Below are positions 55,178 through 64,000 of a stretch of 64,000 nucleotides of DNA, piece by piece (the first letter of the stretch is position 1; the number at the start of each line of letters is the position of its first letter). Made by a program: the position numbers and the translations under genes. Origin of the DNA: Symbiodinium natans (taxonomy: Eukaryota > Sar > Dinophyceae > Suessiales > Symbiodiniaceae); contig CAJNDS010002101.1 of the NCBI GenBank assembly GCA_905221605.1, forward strand, positions 125,001 through 189,000, given 5' to 3'. The notes under the pieces were generated by a model. That model ran no database searches and was not told where the DNA came from. It saw nothing but the letters and a program-made list of their open reading frames with translations.

Positions 55178-56814
55178 CAGCCTCCGAGCAGAACCTTCCA
55201 TTATAGGTTTGCGTCTTCTTCAAATTGTCCTTGCATCCAGTGAAGGTGGCCTTCCCGGTTTTCTTGGATTTCCCTTTCCTCGAGGTAGCCATAGACTTGT
55301 GCTGGGCGGCCACTTTCCGATCCAGTTTCCTACGCGCAGGCATGCGTGCACATGTGCACTGCGCATGCAAATGTATAACACACATGGGCCCACAAATGCA
55401 TGCACACAAGAGCTGTCCGCGACAACTGGTGCACAAAGGGGTCGTCTGAAAGAAGACGGATTGGTTTGGCTGTGGCATGGCCAAACATTCCCAAGTAAGT
55501 CACCACGTCGTAGATCGGGCGGCTTGCAATCAGGGCCGCGAATCGAAGATGCTTCGTGATCTAAGAGCTTGCACATTGCATGCAACATGTTTGGGGGCTA
55601 CATGTAATCGAACTTTAACATGCATGCGTGCATCATGCGTGCTAGCTTAGTCAGCATCCACGTCGCCAGGGATTGGCTTGGATTCTCGATGACGAAATGA
55701 CAGTTGCGCCAGAGGGCGACCAAAGCAAGCAGGATTGCCTGAACGAACAATAAATCAACATGCACACATGCACGCAGAAGTACTATATATATTATATATA
55801 TATATATAGTAGCATGCCAGAGCTGCCGCCTAGGTGCTCGCGATACCATCTCGTTCGCTGCAGCCACATTTGGCCATTGCCTAAAACTGACATGCTCGAT
55901 CCTTCTCTCTCTCTCTCTTTCACCGTCTCTCTCCGTCTCTCTCTCTCTCTCTATCTTTTTCTGACTCTTTCGCTGTCCCTCTCTCACTCTCACTCTCCCT
56001 CTCTCTCCTTCCATTGAAATGCAGCCAAAGATCGTGTTTCCCATTGGAGTGGCCTCTGACCTTCCTGTGGAATGACCTGAAGAACATGGAAGCATGAATG
56101 TATATATATATATATTATATTAATCATATTAAATTATATTAAATTATATTATATATATATATATTATATTATATGATATTATATCATATTATAATATCGA
56201 TCCGATCACAAACATACTTCTAATTTGTTCATTGTTGCGTGTGTTCCCTTTATATAGATATACTGACATTACACCACGGTATGCTGGCAAGACACGACAC
56301 ATGACGGACCAGGACGAGCAAACCACCGCCATGTACAGCAACCCTCCTTCTCTCAAATGCATCACCTGCCAAAGGTGCCGAACGAATCCTCGCGACGACA
56401 AAATGTCCTGAGCTCTATGCGTGCGTGCATGCAATGTTGCACAGGGCAAGCCGATCTTGCATATATATATATATATATGCATGCATGAATTCACAGGACG
56501 ACCCTCACACGCAATGCATCCTAGAATCGTCCTTTTCGCTGAGCGCTATGTCCAGGCGAGCAATGCGCATGTTGCGTCGCTGAAAAGCCCAAGAAATGCC
56601 TCCCTTTCCCGAGAAAGCATCCACGACATCGACTGTCTGCGAGGGCTTAAAATTGTGTAGAAGCAAATTCATGATGATGAAAAGCTTTACTGGCAGGTGC
56701 CCTCTGCGGCAGGCCATGTCCAAGGAGACCCAGCGCGGTATGCTGGACGATTCCTCATCCAAAGGCCTCAAGCCAAATGCTTTTGTTTGTGCGCAAAACG
56801 ATAAGTCTTCCACG

Positions 56815-56845
<31 letters not shown>

Positions 56846-57628
56846 CTTTCTTTGTCTCGGGAATGAAAAAATATATATATAGAATATGATATATCATATT
56901 ATATATAATAGGTTATGTACACATATATATATATATATAAGATTATACCGATAATATGATATATATATATATAGAAGAAACTGCATGCATGCATAGAGGC
57001 ATTATATATATATATATACGATACATGCAGGCGTACATGTACATGCAAATGAAAACCATATCATAATAGAGAGATAAACAGCATGCATACATATAGACAT
57101 ATATATGTCGGTGTAGATTAATAGATTATGAAGACATACATTAAGTGTGTATACATATATATATATTATATATATATTCCTTCTAACCACAAAGTCCGCG
57201 TACGTAATTATATGTACTATATATATATATATATATAGATATACATTTAATATAATATATATACATATGTATATATATATATATATATATTTTTGTGTCG
57301 CCCCCATGCAGAAGAAAAGGCTGCATGCACACTGATGCACGCACTCACAATTTGCATGCAACATTCATGCATGCATCCATGCATGCCAGGCACTCCACGC
57401 CGTCCCCCTGCAGACGCATCGCCATGGTTTGCAGTGTGCAGGGTCTGTATATATATATATATATATATATATACAAAAGCAAAACAACTAGGCTGCAGAG
57501 CCGCAAGCACGCACACAAACCATCATGGCATGGCTCGGCACGCAGAGAAGTTGTTTAAAGAGCTGGTGCGCATGCATGGATGTTTCCACGGGCATCGACG
57601 CTTCGCTATAGCCGACATGGCAGTACAT
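55178..57628 (-). CDS. Gene B: class I (Rossmann) methyltransferase-like protein, 3'-incomplete
   Basis: Minus-strand exons joining in frame: 57628-57587 (tentative, ATG), 56753-56532, 56407-56299, 56076-56034, 55880-55838, 55738-55643, 55560-55418 and 55329 to about 55178. Motif I is VVDAFSGKGGISWAF (residues about 58-70), followed by IARLDI. GGLLYMAVVCSSWSVM (Cys118) sits where DNA C5-methyltransferases have PPC. TGRSEATPMGN follows, then ANEMVSR and FVIENPSQS (Glu171) at the ENV/ENP position, then VVTYLGMFGHATAKPIRL. This order matches a large dinoflagellate family that I recognise only as methyltransferase-like; no substrate is known. Replacement of Pro-Pro before the cysteine by Val-Val may alter activity. 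Donors are GA, GT and GC, with boundary duplication at most junctions. The 55643/55560 junction lacks it and is less certain. The C-terminal exon(s) and stop were not found. Confidence 0.65.
55890..56025. repeat. CT microsatellite in a gene B intron
   Basis: CTCTCTCT and CACTCTCCCT runs between the exons ending at 56034 and starting at 55880. A TA microsatellite fills 56098-56195 in the preceding intron. Confidence 0.75.
56860..57300. repeat. TA microsatellite cluster
   Basis: Repeated TATATA blocks with short unique pieces, between the first (tentative) and second exons of gene B. Confidence 0.85.
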
Positions 57629-57831
57629 GCCATTGAAGCTAGCTATCATGATATTAATGCACATATGCATGCACGCCCACACCTTATAATGTGGGAACCA
57701 GCATATATACAGCTGCAACGCTCGATCATGCGAATTTCCGACGTGCAAAGATAGCTATATAAATGAAAATTGCTGCATTGCAAACGGCAGCTCCCAAAGC
57801 CACGCATCTAAGAAATGCATGCGCTTGACAC

Positions 57832-59612
57832 TCATGCGTCCGCCAACGGAGCGGACGGAGCAACCTCGGCCGCCTCGTCGAGGATCTTGTCGGCATCGCG
57901 GGCCTGAGCAGCCTCGTCGGCATCAGGGGCCTCAGTCGTCTTGCCTTTGTCGTCTCCTTTTCGCGCCTTACGAGGACGAGGCTTGTGGAAGGGCAAACAC
58001 AACTTGTCCACGATCAAGCCTTCTACACGCCAAACACCTGACGCCACCCGGCCCCTCAACTGCGCTTGCGGCTTGGTGAGCTTGGCCTTCTGCACGGCTT
58101 TGCGGTAGGCGCTGCTGTAGACATTGTTGGACGTCACCCAGTCCGGCGTGGTGCTGGTGCTGTACACGATCTTGATCCTCGCAGCCTCCATGGAAACAAG
58201 CTCCCGCACAGCATCGTCGCCAGGATCACACATGGGGTCCTCAGGATCCTCTGCCGTGGCTCGCGGGGTTTCGCTTGTGACCAGACATGGGGTCCCGCGA
58301 GCGGGGTTGACCCTGGTCTCCTTGGGGGCCGGCAACTCCACGGCTGCAGGCTCCCCCTCCTCGAGCTCCTCCGTCTTTCGCTTCTTGGTCGGCTTCCTGG
58401 CTGCTTTCTTGGCTTGCTTCTTGGGCACCGCGGCTTTTGGAAGCTCAGCCTCCTCGGGCTCGTCATCCAGGCCTTCCTTCGCCGAGGGGTCTTCCGCAGC
58501 CTGCTTCCTCTTCCGCGGCTTGAGCTGGTCGACGTAGGTTGCCGGCTCAAGCTGCTGCTTGAGGCTGCTTTCCATGAACTCCGGCAGCATGCCAAGGCCT
58601 GCAAGGTCCACACAGCCCTCCTGCAAAATGCATGTTCATGCATGCATGCATGCATGGAAAATTAATGCACCCCACGAATCCAACAGACAGAGCCATGCGT
58701 GCACCAATGCGACATGCAAGTTGACATGCGTGCATGCACCCATGCAGGCATAACATGCGTCATTGCGTTCTCTCCTGCGTCGCTGCGGCTTGGGAATTCT
58801 CGACCATCACCATGGCATCCACAGCATCTCCCGGCATCGGATCGCGTTGTGTCTCCTGCAATTCGCAAATCGTACAAAACGCATGCATGCGCACACAAAA
58901 AACACATGTCATGGCCCCTTTCCTGTGGGGATAGAACGGGGACATCCACAGAAATCGCCTGCATGCGTGCACATGCATTGTGCATGCATGCAAAAACAAA
59001 CTGCTATGGCACACATGCATGCATATGGATATATATATATATATATGTATATATTTATATTTATATTTATATTTATATTTATTTATGTATATATATATAT
59101 TTATAAAAGTACACACAATATATAACATACACAAGAATGACATATACGATAATATATATATATATATGTTTTCATAATTCATATAATATATAATGTAATA
59201 TATATATATATATATATATGCATGAACGCATGGATGCCTCCCTGTCCTTTGTTTCTGCGGGCTCTGCCGTCTTAGCAGAAGCGTCGGAGGGCGTCTCCTG
59301 CATGCATGCGTGCCGCCACATATTATATATATATATATAATACATATATATAATATATATACATATATATATATGTGCTCATATATGTATATATACATTA
59401 TACTACTTAGAAATGTATGTAAGTACTATGTTGAATACATATAAATATATAAATATATATATATGAATTCGAATATATATATATATATAATATGTATATT
59501 ATATATATATATTAATTTGATATACTAGATAACTATATATATATATAACTAAAATTTATATTGTAATATTTATATTTATATGTTATATATAATATAGATT
59601 ATAGATTGATGC

Positions 59613-59655
<43 letters not shown>

Positions 59656-61574
59656 CATGTTCCGCTTTGTCGGCAAGCAGCTGAAGGCCGCACGCCGGCT
59701 GTCCTCTGCCGCAGAGCATCCTGCAGCCTCCATGCTTGCATGCACCTCCACCAGGGCAGACTGGGGCGACATCTCCTGCATGCCATGTGCACGCGTACTA
59801 ATGCTCATAATCGCAAGAGATATATATATATATAATATATATATATATATATGCTTGCACATGCATGACGGAATTCCTCGGAGGTGGCGGGCGGGCACGC
59901 GCTGAAACCCTTCGGTCCAGCCTGCAGCACAAGGTCCTGCGCGGCAGCAGAATCACGCACGTGCCATGCATGCGCACAAGATTTTGCAATAAGCGTATAC
60001 GCGGATGGAGCTGCATGTCCTCTATTCCTGTCCTGCATGCATGCAAACTGCAGTCGGGGGATGCGTCCTGCGTGCATGCATCCATGCGTGCATGCAAGAT
60101 AGAATTAATTAATGCAAGCATGCATGCAACACATGCATGCATGGGTCCTCTTCCTCAAGAGGCTTGGCTGGCAAAGCATACACATGGTGGCAAACTCCAC
60201 GCATATCAACAGCAAACAAGGCCCATGGCTCCAGCGGTTCCACGGCAGGATCCTCCATCTCCACCGGGCCCTCGGTGGTCGGAACCACACACTTACCTGG
60301 CAGGATCAAGGTCTCTTGCGACAGGCCCTCATCCGACTCCTCTTCTGCACTTGGCCACCCAGACGGGTTCCAATCCCAAGGCTCGCCCTCATCATCTGAT
60401 TCCACCATGATCAGCGTGTCGGCAAGAGCAGGATCAGCAACCGCGCGAGCTGGTGTAGGCAGGGCCCGGGCCGGGCGAGAAACCTTCGGCTCCATGTCCA
60501 CGTCGCCGATCTCATCGATCATGTCCTGCAGCTGCTGGGACCGATCCGGCACCTCCTGCCATGCATGCATGCACCATAGGCTTGTAAACGCATGCATCTC
60601 GGCACCAGCCGGCGCAAGACGTATACATGCATGCATGCAACCTTTGCCAGTCCTCAAGGCCCGGGCGCGAAACGGGGCACGTTGCCAGCTCAGGCATGCT
60701 GCCTGCAGCGCAACGCAAGACATGCACACAGACACACACACACACACATGCATGCTTAATATATATATATATATATAACATGTATATATATGCATGCATG
60801 CAGGCAAAAAAAAATATATATATATATATATAATATGTATATATATATACTGCAATGCAACCAAATTGCCTGCGGATCCCTTACTCCACCACACTATTTC
60901 TACATCGTCTGCTTCTGCAGTTGCATCTGCAGCACCCTTTCGAAGATGAGCTCGAGTCTTCCGTGGATTCGGAAGCATTACAGCTCTCAAAGCGTCGGCA
61001 GCCTAAAGTTGGCTGTGTATACACGCGAACACAAAAACTATAGTCTTAATGCATGCGTGCCGTCAACAATAAACCAAACGAGAAAACGTGACGGCCAGGC
61101 CTCCCCCTTTGTTTGGCGTTTGAGAGCACGGCGCCAGTACTCACGAGCGTACGACAAAAGACCATAGAGTGTGTATGCTTCCTTATCGCAATTCAACACG
61201 CATGCATTGCAGATCCTGCATGTCTCATGCAGACACACGTGTGCATGCAAGCACTATATATATATATAGTCAAACTGCAAGCAAGCATCATCCGAGCACC
61301 ATTTCTTCTTTTCACGAATGGTTTTCCCGTGTGAGAAATGGCCTCGAGCCTCTTCATCGATCTTTGCGAAGACAAGTTGCAAACACAATACACTGATGTC
61401 TCCTGCAGATCGATGCATGCATGCGCTGAAACATGGCTACGGGCCATGCATGGAGCGCTCTCTGCAAACGCATGTGCATGCAGTTTAACTATAATATTGC
61501 AAAAATCATTCATCCAAGGGTCCCTCAGGCGCAAGCTCAAAGATGCTGACAATCAGATCCATGTGGCTGGTCAT
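57832..61574 (-). CDS. Gene C: eleven-exon gene, protein of about 635 aa, unknown function
   Basis: In-frame model: join of 61574-61527 (ATG), 61402-61293, 61215-61061, 61002-60913, 60702-60656, 60555-60148, 59936-59880, 59775-59704, 59297-59247, 58855-58775 and 58620-57832 (stop). Total 1908 nt, with every phase consistent. All ten donors are GA or GC, none GT; each is repeated by the first bases of the next exon. The N-terminal part contains ETSVYCVCNLSSQRSMKRLE and YGLLSYAREYWRRALK. Then come a Cys/Ser-rich exon (ASESTEDSSSSSKGCCRCNC), an acidic exon (DMIDEIGDVDMEP, VESDDEGEPWDWNP), and a last exon with Lys-rich nuclear-localisation-like stretches (KKQAKKAARKPTKKRK) and GRVASGVWRVEGLIVDKL. 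No domain recognised. Acidic plus basic tracts suggest a nuclear protein, by inference only. The first exon is least certain; upstream exons may exist near 61.9-62.2 kb. Confidence 0.6.
59030..59660. repeat. TA/TTTATA microsatellite cluster in gene C introns
   Basis: TTTATA hexamers (59048-59085) and long TA runs on both sides of the 59297-59247 exon. Confidence 0.85.
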
Positions 61575-61829
61575 GTTAACATAGGTGACTTTGGACGGTG
61601 TCCTTTAGCATCAAGTTTTTCAAAAAACATGCATGCGCTAAAAGGTTTCATGCATGCCTGCATGCAAAAAGAAAATGTTGAACTCTCGCTGAGGGTCGAA
61701 ATGCATGGGAAAAGAGTGTTTCCTGGAGGCTTCCTGCTACTGCATCGCAACAAAGTTTCTGTTGGCAAGTGCAACTTCAGGAGACCTGAGCACAGTTTTT
61801 CGTCTTGCATGCATGCATGCATATTATAC

Positions 61830-61862
<33 letters not shown>

Positions 61863-61911
61863 ATAGTACAATTATTATACGCATTAAACATCTACATGCG
61901 TGCATGGAAAT

Positions 61912-62165
61912 GAATGCCCCCAAGATGCCAGCCACAACTTCTTCTTTCCCTTCAAGGGACGAAGCCATGGCGCTTCTTTCCACTCTGCACTTCAAACACA
62001 AGCTGCCCTGAGCAAAATGCCCTGTCACATACGCTGCATCATGCATACACTCAGACAGAAGCTCAAAGCATGCATGCACAGCCATCACAGCTGCATGGGG
62101 GGGGCGAACCTCTGGAAACTCGACCACGAGGCATGCCAGAAAGGCCCGGTATTCATGAATGCATG
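61912..62165 (-). CDS. Candidate 5' exons near gene C
   Basis: The minus strand carries two open, protein-like pieces: 62160-62100 (YRAFLACLVVEFPEVRPP) and 62040-61912 (VTGHFAQGSLCLKCRVERS then SLEGKEEVVAGILGAF), separated by ATGCATGC. They may be upstream exons of gene C or of another gene. Splice sites were not fixed. Confidence 0.3.
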
Positions 62166-62169
62166 CATG

Positions 62170-62690
62170 CAGCAAACCTACATTTAGTGGCTGCCCTGCC
62201 CCCCCCCCCCCCCTCCCCCTCTCATTGCAAAACTCACGCATGCATGCTGACATTCTTTCACCTGCGCATCGGACACTTGAGCCACGCATGCCTTTAAGCT
62301 TCAAAAGTTGCACATATAGCTTTCATGCATGCACACAGATGGGATGCAACAATACAGCATGCATGCACTATATATGAATGACATTATATGCTTTAAGCTT
62401 CGGAAAGTTTTAAACACATCATGCATGCACCTGAGCTTTGAACCCACCACCCCTCCATGGCCCTACCCCCCCCCCCATGGCCCCTGGTCCGGCCCCTCGG
62501 CACGTGGTCCTTCCAAGGCCAGGGGTCGTGGCCTGTTACTGGGGCATGCGGGGGGCCCGCCACGTGCACAGCACATGGCGGCACGTGCTGTGCAGGGGTC
62601 GGGGATCCTCAGGGCATGGAAGAAAATGCATACGGCCGCGGACACAAGTTCAAGTGTCACTCAACCAACCGCCCGCAAGGAGCTGGGCCT
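62170..62690. other. GC-rich unique sequence, no gene recognised
   Basis: ATGCATGC repeats thin out and the DNA becomes GC-rich with C-runs (62202-62218, 62467-62477). Frames on both strands are open without recognisable content. Confidence 0.35.
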
Positions 62691-62809
62691 GCCCTAAACC
62701 CTCTAAACCTCCCGAGGCCCCTGACAGAGTGCCCCAGAATTCCCGGCATCAATCGCACCCGCCCTCGTTCAGGCACACTTTAGGTTTCTGGCTCACCCAT
62801 CCCTGAAAA

Positions 62810-63260
62810 ACACACCCTAAACTCTAAACCCCAAACCCTAAATCCTAAACCCTGCCTTGTCGGACCCCGAGTCTGCATTGCGGACGACCTGAGAAGAAGC
62901 AAGAAACCCTGAGGACTTAGGGGTTCCCACAAGGTTTAGGGTTTAGGGTTTAGGGTTTAGGATTTAGGGTTTAGGATTTAGGGTTTAGGATTTAGGGCTT
63001 AGGGCAAGATATAGAGCTCAGGATGTAGGATTTAGAGGTTTAGAGCTTAGGGGAAGCCTAAGGATTTGGGGTTTCCACAAGATGTTTAGGGGCTTCATTA
63101 GGGTTTAGGAGTTCGGGGTTTAGGGTTTAGGGTTTAGGGTGGAGTCTATGGGGTTAGCAGTCACCAGTGCTCGTAGGGTGTACAGGGTTCATAGCAGGTT
63201 TCGGGTGCCCTTGTGCATAGGGTTTAGGGTTTAGGGTTTAGGGTTTAGGGTTTGAAGGGA
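62810..63260. repeat. Degenerate CCCTAAA then TTTAGGG arrays
   Basis: CCCTAAA-like at 62812-62852, TTTAGGG/TTTAGGA at 62934-63004, and further TTTAGGG at 63117-63140 and 63228-63254. Marks the return of the telomere-like landscape. Confidence 0.8.
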
Positions 63261-63340
63261 ATCTACTGGGGCGGGGGGGGGGAGGGTCGGGGGGGGATAG
63301 CCCCCCCAAACCAAAAACCCTAAACCCCAACTCCCCGGAA

Positions 63341-63380
63341 ATAGGGATTATAGTCTGTTAGTATAGGGGGAACATCCCAA
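63341..63380. mobile_element. Foldback element fragment, GGGATGTTC family
   Basis: ATAGTCTGTTAGTATAGGGG then GAACATCCCAA matches the right end of 38906-39007. The left end is missing. Confidence 0.5.
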
Positions 63381-63384
63381 CTCA

Positions 63385-64000
63385 CACTTCGAAAGTTCAG
63401 GTGAGGGCCCCAAAACTCTCAAACACCAAACCCAAAACCTCAACCACAAGGCACGAAAAGCACGAAAACACAAAAAACCTGAGGCCCTAAACCCAAAATC
63501 CTAAACAAAAACACACACACACACACACACCCCAAAAGAATATGACGGACAACAACAAAAAAACACTTCGGAGTGACGCCTCGTTGCCTCGTCCTTGTGC
63601 ATCAAGGCCTGGGCGGCCGAGGCGCGGGGGGGGGGGGGGGCTTGATCCCCGAAAGATGTAGGTTTAGGTTTTAGGCTTTAGGGGTTAGGGTCCAAGGTTT
63701 AGGGCCAAGAAACCCTAAACCCCAAACCGCCCGCCGCCCGGGTCTGGGGCTTAGGGCTTTGCGAGTGCACGGTTGCCCCCCCTCCCCCAACACCCTCAAT
63801 CTAGAGAAGTCTCTGAAAGTCTTAAGGCTTTAGTTTTAGTTAGGGTTCAGGGATACCCAACAGCTATGCCCGAACTGTAGAGCATGCGGCGTACGCATAG
63901 GACATAGGCAGCATGAGGATTGCAACGTGCTGCGCCAACTTCGGCCTCAGCCCTTAACCCGCCAATGCCTGGTGCTCATAGGATTTGAGGAACCGAGCTG
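63385..64000. other. Low-complexity and unique DNA, no gene recognised
   Basis: Includes an AC run (63511-63530), a G-run (63627-63640) and scattered TTTAGG-like bits. No recognisable exon. Confidence 0.4.

Noticed and set aside
59990-60052. Possible 13-base micro-exon GACAGGAATAGAG of gene C
   Set aside because: Including it would break the reading frame between the 60148 donor and the 59936 acceptor, which join correctly without it.
50186-62806. Numerous frames with MHACMHA or YIYIYI runs
   Set aside because: They are translations of ATGCATGC and TATATA repeats in introns. Only the non-repetitive segments between them were used as exons.

Overview
The window most likely comes from a dinoflagellate nuclear genome (Symbiodiniaceae/Polarella-like). 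Four things point that way: plant-type CCCTAAA/TTTAGGG telomere-like arrays, a Ty1/copia element of the kind common in dinoflagellates, short exons separated by introns that often begin GA or GC instead of GT, and recognisable dinoflagellate protein families (Mei2-like RRM, ubiquitin-like/ankyrin, a Rossmann methyltransferase-like family). The first 58 bases are a C-rich telomeric array in the orientation of a left chromosome end, so this may be a subtelomere. No database search was possible. All exon models were spliced by eye.

Layout. 1-44.3 kb is dominated by degenerate TTTAGGG/CCCTAAA arrays in both orientations, foldback (MITE-like) elements of several families, satellites and simple repeats. 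It is not empty: a ubiquitin-like/ankyrin gene can be spliced across telomere-repeat-bearing introns at 0.6-2.9 kb, and a Mei2-like RNA-binding gene lies at 12-13 kb. Several isolated exon-like islands sit between arrays (33.4, 34.2, 38.3, 38.5, 39.9, 42.2 kb). A 28S rRNA fragment is embedded in a G-run/C-run satellite at 15 kb. 22.8-29.7 kb is a satellite block with a near-identical 2.4-2.8 kb tandem duplication. 30.3-32.2 kb is an array of large palindromes, followed by a 460-base poly-C tract.

44.3-49.5 kb holds a Ty1/copia polyprotein on the minus strand. Its upstream part (where integrase would be) is lost at a 100-N gap. It has intact reverse transcriptase and RNase H motifs, an N-terminal region with a 2-oxoglutarate/Fe(II) oxygenase-like HxD...H...R signature, and a C-terminal membrane segment plus a Cys/His cluster.

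49.6-62.7 kb is a gene-bearing compartment whose introns are full of ATGCATGC and TATATA repeats. Three minus-strand multi-exon genes can be assembled in frame: gene A (50.2-52.9 kb, 526 aa, RS/Pro-rich), gene B (55.2-57.6 kb, class I methyltransferase-like) and gene C (57.8-61.6 kb, about 635 aa, unknown). Most junctions use GA or GC donors, and the first 2-4 intron bases usually repeat the first bases of the next exon. After 62.7 kb the TTTAGGG-rich landscape returns. All confident genes are on the minus strand, as expected for a one-directional dinoflagellate gene block. Most long open frames elsewhere are artefacts of low-complexity DNA.
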